This document shows, piece after piece, positions 23,450-31,216 of a stretch of DNA of 32,331 nt (its first letter is position 1; the number at the start of each line of letters is the position of its first letter). Position numbers and translations under genes: made by a program. Under the pieces are notes generated by a model, which saw nothing but the letters and a program-made list of their open reading frames with translations, was not told the origin of the DNA and did not search any database. Source of the stretch: Patescibacteria group bacterium (lineage in GTDB: Bacteria; Patescibacteriota; Patescibacteriia; JAHJFT01); the NCBI GenBank assembly GCA_018824325.1, contig JAHJFT010000002.1:1-32331 (forward strand), read 5' to 3'.

Positions 23450-24507
23450 TTTTTGGCCATATTAGCTTCCTCGGTGGTTGAAGGCAAGGCGATATCGTGA
23501 AGTAGCGCCTGATTTGCCAGAAGCACGCCCGTGCCGCGGGCCACGCAGATGAGCGGGTCATCGGCCACGCGCACCGGCACCTCGGCGAACCTGGATATGA
23601 GCTCGTCAAGGCCACGCAAGAGCGAACCGCCGCCGGTCAGCACCAAGCCGCGCTCGTAAATATCCGCGACCAATTCGGGCGGCGTCACCTCAAGCGTTGC
23701 TTTGACATTTTCAACAATCACTTCAAGCGAACGACTAAGCGCGTCTCTGACCTGCATGTCATTAACTATTATTTCCTTGGGCAGACCGGTCAAAAGATCC
23801 CGACCGCGCATTTCAATCTCCAAGGGTTCGGAAAGCTCAATCGCCGAACCTATTTTTATTTTAATCTGCTCGGCGACTTTTTCGCCCAAAAGCAGATTAA
23901 AATGATCCCGAGCGTATTGAACGATATTTTTATTAAATTCCTCGCCGGCGATGGGCAAAGATTTCCAAGTAACCACGCCGCTCAACGAAATGACCGCAAT
24001 TTCGGTGGTGCCACCGCCCACGTCAACAATCATGTTGCCGGTTGAATCGGTCACATTTAACCGAGCGCCGATGGCCGCGGCCATGGGATTTTCCACCAAA
24101 TAAACCTCGCGCGCGCCGGCCGATATGGCCGCGTCTTCAACCGCCTTTCTTTCCACTTCGGTAATCTCAAGTGGCACGCCGATAACGATTCTCGGCCGAG
24201 GCACAAAAGTAAAAGTGTCCCGATGAATTTTGTCAACAAAATATTTAAGCATTTTTTCCGTAACTTCAAAATCCGATATAATCCCGTTTTCCAGGGGTTT
24301 GATCACGGAAATATGGGGCGGAGTTTTCCCAAGCATTTCCTTGGCCTCTCGCCCTACGGCCAGAATCTGATTATTCCGATTACTAATCGCGACAATGGAC
24401 GGCTCATTTATAACCACGCCCTTTTCTTCAACATAAACAAGCGTGTTTGAGGTGCCCAAATCAATGCCCAAATCTCTTGAAAATTGTCCTAAGAGTTTTT
24501 TAAACAT
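23446..24507 (-). CDS. mreB: Rod shape-determining actin homologue MreB
   Basis: 353 residues. Actin-fold ATPase: phosphate 1 motif DLGIDLGTSNTLVYVE, phosphate 2 DVGGGTTEIAVISL, adenosine motif LTGGGSLLRGLDELI. It forms membrane-associated filaments that orient cell-wall synthesis. First gene of the mreB-mreC-mreD-archease-rtcB-PRTase-mrdA-greA run. The start codon follows directly after a hairpin and T-run (24508-24530), with no Shine-Dalgarno, and a clear promoter lies just upstream, so the 5' leader is very short and structured. Confidence 0.97.
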   Translation of the reverse strand: MFKKLLGQFSRDLGIDLGTSNTLVYVEEKGVVINEPSIVAISNRNNQILAVGREAKEMLGKTPPHISVIKPLENGIISDFEVTEKMLKYFVDKIHRDTFTFVPRPRIVIGVPLEITEVERKAVEDAAISAGAREVYLVENPMAAAIGARLNVTDSTGNMIVDVGGGTTEIAVISLSGVVTWKSLPIAGEEFNKNIVQYARDHFNLLLGEKVAEQIKIKIGSAIELSEPLEIEMRGRDLLTGLPKEIIVNDMQVRDALSRSLEVIVENVKATLEVTPPELVADIYERGLVLTGGGSLLRGLDELISRFAEVPVRVADDPLICVARGTGVLLANQALLHDIALPSTTEEANMAKK

Positions 24508-24530
24508 AAAAACCCTAGTTTAATCTAGGG
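24508..24530 (-). promoter_or_regulatory. Hairpin/palindrome at the predicted mreB transcript start
   Basis: Minus strand: CCCTAG, loop ATTAAA, CTAGGG, then TTTTT and the ATG. The predicted transcription start falls at about the first base of the stem, so the mRNA would begin with this hairpin. It is too close to the start to work as a normal terminator. A 5'-end stabiliser, a translation-control structure or a DNA operator are the options. Confidence 0.55.
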
Positions 24531-24536
24531 ATATAA

Positions 24537-24565
24537 ATTATAACCTAAAAATTCAGTTTTGACAA
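24537..24565 (-). promoter_or_regulatory. mreB promoter
   Basis: TTGTCA (24565-24560 on the minus strand), 17-bp spacer, TATAAT (24542-24537). It lies 15-44 nt downstream of the membrane protein stop codon, so the mre run has its own start. Confidence 0.75.
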
Positions 24566-24580
24566 GTCCAATTTTTTGGC

Positions 24581-24964
24581 TTAATTTAGCCGTTTTAACG
24601 AGATAAAGAAAAACTCAAACAGGCCCAATCCCAAAACAAGACAAGCGATATTCCACCAAGCCAGCATGTCTTGGCTCATCAGATAGAGCGTGACTACCAG
24701 CACGAACGACACAAGCAGGGCCTGTCTGAAAGAAGTGGTCACTCTCCTTGAAATATACTCAACGCGTTTTAAGGCAACTATCCTCACGAAAATGCCCAAT
24801 ATGGTCAAAGTGCCGGTCAGGCTTAAAAAAGCGCTCAAATAAAAAAATGCCAAAGCAAGCGCTCCGCCTTCAAACGGATTGAATCCGGTGACCACGATTA
24901 TAAAAGCGCACCAGCAAACCAAAGTGGCGACAAGCATGAAAATTATAAACGCGCGTAAAGTCAT
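24581..24964 (-). CDS. Small membrane protein, four helices, uncharacterised
   Basis: 127 residues from the ATG at 24962-24964, starting MTLRAFIIFMLVATLVCWCA; a longer frame upstream is of low-complexity intergenic origin and is rejected. Four hydrophobic segments (about 4-26, 37-60, 75-97 and 101-120) with a short basic loop carrying VEYISRRVTTSFRQ in the middle. I recall similar unnamed proteins in Parcubacteria genomes. Position before mreB might suggest an envelope role, but mreB has its own promoter. Function unknown. Confidence 0.75.
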   Translation of the reverse strand: MTLRAFIIFMLVATLVCWCAFIIVVTGFNPFEGGALALAFFYLSAFLSLTGTLTILGIFVRIVALKRVEYISRRVTTSFRQALLVSFVLVVTLYLMSQDMLAWWNIACLVLGLGLFEFFFISLKRLN

Positions 24965-25076
24965 ATTAAAATCTAGAAAATAGAACCTACCACCGCCAAC
25001 GGCGGGAGAAAATAGAAATTGGAAATTAGTTATAAAAACTTTATGCAAATATTCCAAAGCTCGGCGATATTTGCGG

Positions 25077-25418
25077 TCATAAATATTTTACAAACTTATT
25101 ATTCTTATCAACTAGAATATTCTTTGACTTAATCGATTTATCCGTTAACTCAAAACCCATAATAATCAGCTCCTCGCCTTCATTTATCAAATGCGCAGCC
25201 GCGCCATTCATGCGAACCTTTCCCGAGCCTCGCCTGCCCACCATTACATAGGTCTCTAAACGCACACCGGTTGTGTTGCTGACAACCAATACTTTTTCAC
25301 CGGGCATCAAATCTACCCTTTCCACCAAATCCTCATCAATGGTGATGCTGCCGATATAATTCAAATCAGTTTGCGTAACCGTGGCCTTATGAATTTTGGA
25401 TCTCAATACCCATCTCAT
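25077..25418 (-). CDS. panD: Aspartate 1-decarboxylase (pyruvoyl enzyme)
   Basis: 113 residues. Converts L-aspartate to beta-alanine, the pantothenate precursor. The self-cleavage site is YIGSI, where cleavage between G23 and S24 makes the pyruvoyl cofactor. K8 and Y21 match the catalytic and processing residues. NGAAAHLINEGEELIIMGFE is the usual C-terminal core. Length is near the standard 120-130. No other pantothenate gene is in the window, which is odd for an organism likely to scavenge CoA precursors. Confidence 0.92.
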   Translation of the reverse strand: MRWVLRSKIHKATVTQTDLNYIGSITIDEDLVERVDLMPGEKVLVVSNTTGVRLETYVMVGRRGSGKVRMNGAAAHLINEGEELIIMGFELTDKSIKSKNILVDKNNKFVKYL

Positions 25419-25480
25419 AAAATTAATTTAGCTTGCTCCCAACTCCTGGTTTCTATTATAGCTTCTATCTGTCAACGTTT

Positions 25481-25939
25481 TTACAAAAGTTGAAAAACTT
25501 CTTCCACGGCCTCAAGATTGTCTTTTCTCTGTTCAACCTCTTCTATATCTATCCACTCTGGACTCATGGCCTCTTCGTCATCTACCTCGTCATCTTCTAT
25601 CAAATCCGTGGTTAATGGTTTGCAAATATAGAAAAAATTTAACATCTGATAGACTTCATCGCCAGGGTCCCAATAACAAAACTGCTCTTTGAAATGAAGA
25701 AATTTTTCAACCCTTATTTCAATGCCGGTCTCTTCTTTTGTTTCTCGTTTTAACGCATCCTCCAGCCTTTCGCCAATATTAACGCCGCCACCTGGAAAAA
25801 ATAACTTGCCGTTGGAACGTACCGTGGTCATTAAAATCTTTCCATTATTAATTATGATGCCATAAACCGAAGGCCTAAACACAAGTTTTTCTTTAGGTAT
25901 TTTTACTTTATTCCCCTTTATTGATACGCACTCAATCAT
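25481..25939 (-). CDS. Nudix hydrolase
   Basis: 152 residues. The Nudix box GGGVNIGERLEDALKRETKE plus ETGIE fits the GX5EX7REUXEEXGU pattern exactly, so it should hydrolyse a nucleoside diphosphate linked to another group using divalent metal. The acidic C-terminal region (IEDDEVDDEEAMSPEWIDIEE) is typical of many Nudix proteins. Substrate unknown. It lies 62 nt upstream of panD on the minus strand. Confidence 0.92.
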   Translation of the reverse strand: MIECVSIKGNKVKIPKEKLVFRPSVYGIIINNGKILMTTVRSNGKLFFPGGGVNIGERLEDALKRETKEETGIEIRVEKFLHFKEQFCYWDPGDEVYQMLNFFYICKPLTTDLIEDDEVDDEEAMSPEWIDIEEVEQRKDNLEAVEEVFQLL

Positions 25940-25985
25940 ATTTTAATTTCCAATTTCTATTAATTACATTTTAACCCAAATCCCC

Positions 25986-26282
25986 CTAAAACACCAATGC
26001 AAACAAATTCTTAACCACTTGGCTCCCCAGTCCCTGATTTATCTCATTAATTAATCTTGTCTTGTTGATTGTCAAATTCTGGGCCACGGCCGAAGAGGCG
26101 CATTTTATTTTAAGATCGCCATTTTGAAAAGAAACATGCTTAATATAGCCAAACACGTCTTGGCCGTGCAGTTCTGTGCATACTTTTTTAAACTCCTCGC
26201 AAACCATGGCCGCCAAAACGCCCCGGCCCAGGCCGGTTCTTTTTATTGCCTCATCTAATAATTGTTTAAGTGGTTTTGCCAT
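25986..26282 (-). CDS. DciA/DUF721-like protein, possible helicase-loading factor
   Basis: 98 residues from the ATG at 26280-26282; the longer frame would run into the inverted repeat. The pattern PLKQLLDEAIKRTGLGRGV, then DLKIKCASSAVAQNLTINK and INQGLGSQVVKNLFALVF fits the DUF721 fold (a KH-like domain), which in other bacteria helps load DnaB. It is shorter than many DciA proteins, which carry an extra disordered part. It lies next to the UvrD-type helicase gene. Confidence 0.7.
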   Translation of the reverse strand: MAKPLKQLLDEAIKRTGLGRGVLAAMVCEEFKKVCTELHGQDVFGYIKHVSFQNGDLKIKCASSAVAQNLTINKTRLINEINQGLGSQVVKNLFALVF

Positions 26283-26288
26283 AATGTA

Positions 26289-26480
26289 AAATAAATCCAA
26301 AGCACAAAATCCTAAATCCAAAACAAATTAAAAATCCAAATGTTCAAAATTCAAAACAAACTAGTTAATTGCATAAAATATATTTGTTTTGAATTTTGGA
26401 TTTTGAGCATTTAATATTGTTTTGGATTTGGTGCTTAGGATTTTGGATTTCAAAATTTAGGATTTAAGTGCTTCGAATTT
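26289..26480. repeat. AT-rich inverted repeat, ATCCAAAA family, copy 3
   Basis: Left arm about 26289-26360 and right arm about 26382-26450 share GTTTTGGATTTGGTGCTTAG-type words with copies 1 and 2. It fills the gap between the helicase gene stop (26486) and the DciA-like start (26282). Confidence 0.8.
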
Positions 26481-26485
26481 TCGCG

Positions 26486-29485
26486 CTAGAGTTTTCTATA
26501 ATCACATATTGACGCAAAATCGCAGTGCTTGCAAAGTTCGCTCGGCTTGGGCGCGAACTCACTCTCTTTAATCTGCTCAATGCGCCGAATAACGGATTCT
26601 TTCAATTTGTCCATGTCTTTTTCCTTGCCCACGAATTCAACGTCACAGCCTTCTTCAAGATAATAATAAACTAACTTCTCAACCTTTTTACCAAAAAGCT
26701 TGGGATCTTCCAACGCCATTTGATAAATCAATAGCTGTTCTTTGTCTTCGCTCGCAAGTTCACGGCGCGCCTTGCCCGTCTTGTAGTCAACTATAGCAAG
26801 GTTGCCGTTTGGAAGTTGGTCAACCCGGTCAATGCGGCCTTTTAAAATATAGTCGCCCAATTTAAGGTTAAACGCTTGCTCCACAACCAAAGCGTTGGGC
26901 CAATCCCTGGACAAAACTTCCCAATATCGAGTCAAAGCCTTTTTGCCCGATTCCTTTCGCTTGCGCATTTCGTTTTCATCCTCGTACCACGAAGAAATCC
27001 ACTCCTGGTCATAGATTGAAATAAGTTCTTCCAATCCTGGTTTGCTTTCGTCGGTCTCCTTATTTCCCTTGTCCCCGAATAGCTGGGCCTGCTCACTCTC
27101 GCGCCTAGTCAGCCATTCGCGAAAAAATCGCTCCAGCGTGTTATGCATTGACCGGCCAAAACTCATGTTACCGCTGCCAAAAACCGGAATCTTAAGAATG
27201 TGCGCGTATTTATATTGAAGCGGACAAGTGCGAAAAGCGACCAAGCGCGTAAAACTAAATTTGGCCGGAAGTTTATATTTAATCTTCGCCGGCTTCTCCG
27301 CCTTGACCGATTCTTCAAAAATCGGCAGTTTGGCCCCGGTAGGGCGAGTCGCGTCTTTTTCTTTAGTATATCCGAGTTCAATCAAAAACCGCGACAGTTT
27401 CTTTTCCCGCAAACCGCCATAATCATCAGCTGAGGTAAAATACAGATTGTGCTTTGCCCGAGTCATAGCTACGTAAAAAAGCCTCCTCTCTTCTTCAAGA
27501 TGGGCGTCGCCTTGGGTCAAAATTTCTTTTACCAACGCGTCCGGAATCGGGATAGCTTCCTTTCTCTCAATGGTGGGAAATCTTCGGTCAACCATGTTCA
27601 CCGCAAAAACATGTTTAAACTCCAAACCCTTAGCGCCGTGAATCGTTAGAATCTGAATCATCTCCGGACCTTCTTCAGGCTCAAATTTCAACGCGCCTTC
27701 CTCTCCGGCCTCAAGTTCAAAATCAATTTCGTTCATAAAATCAGACAACCTTGATTCTTCGTGGTCGGTTTCAAACTTTTTTATTCTTCTCCAAAACTGC
27801 TCCAACCAGCTTAATTTTTGATTTTTCTCAAATTCGGGCAAATGATCAAGCCAATGAAGATACCCGCTTTGCTCCAAAAAATATTTAAATACCTGGCCGA
27901 CATTTTTGGCGCGCGCCATCTTTGAAGCTCGCTCCACAAGCGCGACCACGTTCTCAAGCGATTTTACGGTTTCGGGTTGCAAACTTTTTACCGAAGAGGC
28001 GCGCGTAGAAACCTGCCACAAGGATGAGGATGCTTGCCGCGCCTCCATATTAAGCTCAATAAGCTGATCTTCGGCAATATTATAAATAGATAAGGACATC
28101 ACGCGGAAAAGCGCCGGGCTCTCATGGTAATTATCCAAAAGTTTGAAAAAACTCAAAATATCTATGACCACCGGCCGCGTGTACAAACCCTTAAGCGCGA
28201 GAAACTGATACGGTAATTCGTGGCGCGACAAATAATTGCAAAACGGCGCGGCCGCGTCATTAGAACGCGTCAAAATGGCGAAGTCGTTCCATGAAAGCTC
28301 GGAGTCAGCTGATTTTATTTCAACTATTTTTGAAACCACGCCCGCGACTTCGTCATCAAGATTTTTAAAATGAAGATGAGCGATTTGCGCCTCGCCCTCA
28401 ATCCGAGACTTTAATTTTTTGGTGACTTTCTTCTTTAAATTCTTGTTCTTGAGCTGAGCCTCAAGACGGTTCGGATTATTTTGCTGGATGAATTCATACG
28501 ACATGTCCAAAATATTTTGCCGCGACCGAAAATTTTCCACCAAAATAACTTCTTGAGAATCTGGATAATCCTGCTTAAACTGCAAGATATTGGAAAGCGA
28601 GGCGCCGCGGAACTTGTATATTGATTGGTCATCGTCGCCCACCGCGGTCAAATTATTTCTCGGCGCGGCCAGCATTTTTATAAGTTCGTACTGAGCCCAG
28701 TTCGTATCCTGAAATTCATCAACCAGAATGTATTTAAACTGGTCGCGGTATTTGGCCAGGATGTGCGGCCGCTCGCTCAACAGCTTGAGCGTGTAATTTA
28801 TCAAATCTCCGAAATCAAGCGCCCCACGGTCCAAAAGCAATTTTTGATAAACATGATAAGCGTTGGCCAACTCGTTAATCTTGACTATCTCCTGCGCGCG
28901 CATTTTCTCCTTTTCTTCCCGGCTCGGCTCATGGTCGAATTTTAAATATTCCAAAGAGTCGGTGTCCAGCTTGATTTTTTCGGCGTAATCCAGATAATCC
29001 TGGGGCCACAATCCCTCGTCCTTTGCCCTGGCAAAATGGTCGACCAAAGCGCGGATAAATTTCGTCGGGTTGCCGCGCGGCCGCCAATAGTCCAAATCAA
29101 ACTCGTCCAGATTCTGGCGCATCAAAAGCCAGCAGTCAACCGGCGTAAAAATTTTAAAATTATTGGCAATACCGATGTCAAGGGCGTGGTCTTTGAGCAC
29201 GCGCTCGGCAAATGAGTGGAACGTGGAAATCCAAAGGTCAAGATAGCCGTAAGGCAAAAGCTTGTCCACGCGCTCCTCCATCTCCTGGGCCGCCTTTTCC
29301 GTGAAAGTCAGGGCCAAAATTTCATTGGTCTTGGCCAGATCGCTCGCCAGGATATGAGCCAGCTTTCTCGTAATTACCATGGTCTTGCCCGTGCCCGCGC
29401 CGGCTACCACCAAAACCGGACCGTCGGTGGATTCCACCGCGGCGCGCTGCTCTTTATTCAAACCTTGATAAATATCTTGCGTCAT
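26486..29485 (-). CDS. UvrD/AddA-type helicase with C-terminal Fe-S PD-(D/E)XK nuclease domain
   Basis: 999 residues. Superfamily 1A helicase motifs: Walker A GAGTGKT near 33, the DEFQDT motif, GDDDQSIYKFRGAS, ILTIHGAKGLEFKHVF, and FYVAMTRAKHNLYFT. The last quarter is a RecB/Cas4-like nuclease: D886 in GRIDRVD, D900 and K902 in VDYKTG, and four cysteines C754 (FRTCPLQ), C985, C988 and C994 (CKHCDFASIC) arranged to bind a 4Fe-4S cluster as in AddB, Cas4 and AdnB. One polypeptide thus combines DNA unwinding and end resection, probably in double-strand-break repair. It starts 65 nt from the divergent receiver gene. A TATAAT-like -10 lies in that gap. Confidence 0.93.
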   Translation of the reverse strand: MTQDIYQGLNKEQRAAVESTDGPVLVVAGAGTGKTMVITRKLAHILASDLAKTNEILALTFTEKAAQEMEERVDKLLPYGYLDLWISTFHSFAERVLKDHALDIGIANNFKIFTPVDCWLLMRQNLDEFDLDYWRPRGNPTKFIRALVDHFARAKDEGLWPQDYLDYAEKIKLDTDSLEYLKFDHEPSREEKEKMRAQEIVKINELANAYHVYQKLLLDRGALDFGDLINYTLKLLSERPHILAKYRDQFKYILVDEFQDTNWAQYELIKMLAAPRNNLTAVGDDDQSIYKFRGASLSNILQFKQDYPDSQEVILVENFRSRQNILDMSYEFIQQNNPNRLEAQLKNKNLKKKVTKKLKSRIEGEAQIAHLHFKNLDDEVAGVVSKIVEIKSADSELSWNDFAILTRSNDAAAPFCNYLSRHELPYQFLALKGLYTRPVVIDILSFFKLLDNYHESPALFRVMSLSIYNIAEDQLIELNMEARQASSSLWQVSTRASSVKSLQPETVKSLENVVALVERASKMARAKNVGQVFKYFLEQSGYLHWLDHLPEFEKNQKLSWLEQFWRRIKKFETDHEESRLSDFMNEIDFELEAGEEGALKFEPEEGPEMIQILTIHGAKGLEFKHVFAVNMVDRRFPTIERKEAIPIPDALVKEILTQGDAHLEEERRLFYVAMTRAKHNLYFTSADDYGGLREKKLSRFLIELGYTKEKDATRPTGAKLPIFEESVKAEKPAKIKYKLPAKFSFTRLVAFRTCPLQYKYAHILKIPVFGSGNMSFGRSMHNTLERFFREWLTRRESEQAQLFGDKGNKETDESKPGLEELISIYDQEWISSWYEDENEMRKRKESGKKALTRYWEVLSRDWPNALVVEQAFNLKLGDYILKGRIDRVDQLPNGNLAIVDYKTGKARRELASEDKEQLLIYQMALEDPKLFGKKVEKLVYYYLEEGCDVEFVGKEKDMDKLKESVIRRIEQIKESEFAPKPSELCKHCDFASICDYRKL

Positions 29486-29550
29486 TTTATTTTTTATATT
29501 ATATTTTGTTTACATCCGTACTTTTTTAACCCTTAACTCGGAGCGGACCA

Positions 29551-29907
29551 ATGGCAAAAATATTAATTGTTGACGACGACGCCAATATCCGCTGGGGCAT
29601 TGGCAAATTTTTGGAAGCGTTCGGCCATCAAATCGAAACCGCGATAAACGGCATCGATGCCTTGAGCCAGCTCAAAAAAGCACCTTACGACATCGTTCTC
29701 TCTGACAAATCAATGCCCGAGATGAACGGCGTCACTCTTTTAAAAAGGGTCCAACGAGATTACCCGGAAACGAGAACCATCCTCATGTCCGGCGGCGGCT
29801 TTGCGGAAAAAGACCCGGGTGATCTCCGCGTCCACAAGCCATTCGACTTCAAGACCATGCTCTCAATCATCTCGGCTCTTTGCGCGAAAAAACGCCAGCC
29901 CGCCTAG
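29551..29907 (+). CDS. Stand-alone response regulator receiver protein
   Basis: 118 residues, a single CheY-like domain with no output domain. Acidic pocket D8/D9 (ILIVDDDAN), phosphoacceptor D52 (DIVLSDKSMPEMNG), S80 at the switch position (ILMSGGG), and K96 in VHKPFDF. GGAG lies 8 nt before the start. No histidine kinase gene is nearby. It is followed by its own terminator. Partner and output are unknown. Confidence 0.93.
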   Translation: MAKILIVDDDANIRWGIGKFLEAFGHQIETAINGIDALSQLKKAPYDIVLSDKSMPEMNGVTLLKRVQRDYPETRTILMSGGGFAEKDPGDLRVHKPFDFKTMLSIISALCAKKRQPA

Positions 29908-29932
29908 ACTTTCTCTACGGCGGGCATTTTTT
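29898..29932 (+). terminator. Rho-independent terminator of the receiver gene
   Basis: GCCCGCC (29898-29904) pairs with GGCGGGC (29919-29925), then A and six T. The stem starts inside the last codons of the receiver gene, and the T-run reaches the stop of the convergent glycosylase gene. Confidence 0.9.
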
Positions 29933-30566
29933 ATTTTATTAACAAAAGGGCTTTATCCTTGTCTTTGGTCAAAAGCTTGCCCCAGGCGACAATCAGGGCA
30001 TGATATTCCTTGTAAAGTTTTACCGACTTGGGCAGATTGCTTTCAAAATATAATCTATAATCATCATAATCAACCAACTCCACGCCCAGATTTTGGCACA
30101 ATCTTTTGGTATAAGCGTCAATCACAAAAATCGGCTTAACGCCGGCGTACAACAATATCGAATCCGCCGTCTCCGGACCCAGTCCCCAAAGACCCAGGAG
30201 TTCTTCTCTTTTTCCGACCAATCCGCCCTTGAGCAAGCACGAGGTCTTGCCGCTGTAATTATCACAAATATATTTGGAAAATATTTTAAGCTTTTTGGCT
30301 TTTTGGCGATAATATCCGGACGCACGAACGCAGGCTTGCAATTTGGCGGCCCGAACTTGAGCTACTCGCTCCGGGCAGGTCAGCTCGGCCTCATGCATAT
30401 TCCGTAGAACCAAAACCACATTATTCCAATTCGTGTTTTGCGTTAAAATCGCGCCAACGCATATTTCAAATATCCCCTCTTCTCCCCTAAGCATCCGCGG
30501 CCACCAACGCTGCGGCCCGAAAAACTTATATAACTTTTTATAAATACGGAATAATCGCATAAGCAA
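29931..30566 (-). CDS. HhH-GPD DNA glycosylase (endonuclease III-like) without lyase Lys or Fe-S cluster
   Basis: 211 residues. The helix-hairpin-helix LLGLWGLGPETADSILLY is followed by the catalytic Asp D150 (FVIDAYTKRL). At the position where Endo III has its lyase lysine, this protein has E132, so it is probably a mono-functional glycosylase. The C-terminal Cys cluster (four Cys) of Endo III/MutY is absent; the protein ends soon after YHALIVAWGKLL. This resembles HhH-GPD proteins of the alkyl-purine glycosylase (MagIII-like) group more than true Nth. Damage substrate unknown. It converges on the receiver gene. Confidence 0.88.
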   Translation of the reverse strand: MLMRLFRIYKKLYKFFGPQRWWPRMLRGEEGIFEICVGAILTQNTNWNNVVLVLRNMHEAELTCPERVAQVRAAKLQACVRASGYYRQKAKKLKIFSKYICDNYSGKTSCLLKGGLVGKREELLGLWGLGPETADSILLYAGVKPIFVIDAYTKRLCQNLGVELVDYDDYRLYFESNLPKSVKLYKEYHALIVAWGKLLTKDKDKALLLIK

Positions 30567-30596
30567 ATATTATCAAAAAAATGAAGGAAACGCAAT

Positions 30597-30625
30597 AAAA
30601 AACAGGCTTCAAGATAAAGCCTGTT
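30597..30625 (-). terminator. Rho-independent terminator of the carbonic-anhydrase-like gene
   Basis: AACAGGCTT (30601-30609) pairs perfectly with AAGCCTGTT (30617-30625). On the minus strand it is followed by a T-run. Confidence 0.85.
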
Positions 30626-30637
30626 TTGCGCTGAGCC

Positions 30638-31057
30638 CTAGTCAACGTCGTGAAAAACAACGTTATCCTCCCCCTCAATTTCGGCAATCACCTTTTTCAC
30701 GCTTATTGCCGGAAACGAATCTCGGATCACGTGCTCAGCCTTGGCCAATTCCTGTTTATGAAACTCAAACTCCAGTTCCCGGCTCGCGAACTTCTCGCTC
30801 CCGCCGTAAGCGCCGCAATCCAAGTGCGCTATCAATACGGCGTGGCTCATGTCATGTAATCGATAAGAGCCCTTAATCTGCTTCCAGACATAATTATTTT
30901 CGCCCGGCTCGCATTCAACCAGCTCTTTGATTCCGCCGGCCCCTGACACGCAATCACAGTCGCCCATCAGGCCGGTTTCCTCCATATATGAGGTAAAAGC
31001 GCGCTGAAAACGAAAATCCATGCAATGAACGATCAATGAAGAACATTTGTGTGACAT
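30638..31057 (-). CDS. Minimal beta-carbonic-anhydrase-like protein
   Basis: 139 residues. The zinc motif CxDxR is C12-M-D14-F-R16, and 62 residues later HxxC is H78-L-D-C81, the arrangement of beta-carbonic anhydrases. It is much shorter than the typical 200-residue enzyme and lacks the N-terminal helices and long C-terminus, so CO2 hydration is possible but unproven. It has a strong ribosome site (AAAGGAGG, 6 nt before the ATG), a candidate promoter and a terminator, so it is a single-gene unit. Confidence 0.75.
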   Translation of the reverse strand: MSHKCSSLIVHCMDFRFQRAFTSYMEETGLMGDCDCVSGAGGIKELVECEPGENNYVWKQIKGSYRLHDMSHAVLIAHLDCGAYGGSEKFASRELEFEFHKQELAKAEHVIRDSFPAISVKKVIAEIEGEDNVVFHDVD

Positions 31058-31083
31058 AATAAGCCTCCTTTTATTTAGTTAGT

Positions 31084-31112
31084 TTATTAAGATAAAGGTG
31101 CAATAAATGCAA
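31084..31112 (-). promoter_or_regulatory. Candidate promoter of the carbonic-anhydrase-like gene
   Basis: TTGCAT (31112-31107 on the minus strand), 17-bp spacer, TAATAA (31089-31084), about 27 nt before the start codon. Confidence 0.4.
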
Positions 31113-31136
31113 ATCGCAAAATCTCTTAGGCATATA

Positions 31137-31216
31137 TAGTTAATCAGTTAACCGTTAATCGGTTAATCGGGATATATGGCGCCCGATTAACTGATCTCTG
31201 ATTAACTGATTAACTA
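31137..31216. repeat. Inverted repeat with GTTAATC words downstream of atpC
   Basis: 31137-31171 and 31182-31216 (35 nt each) pair with few mismatches around a 10-nt loop. Each arm is built from GTTAATC/GATTAAC units. It abuts the atpC stop and may slow or end transcription. Confidence 0.8.

Noticed and set aside
25433-25480. Promoter for panD with TTGACA and TATAAT
   Set aside because: Both hexamers occur, but only 9 bases separate them, too close for a sigma70 promoter.
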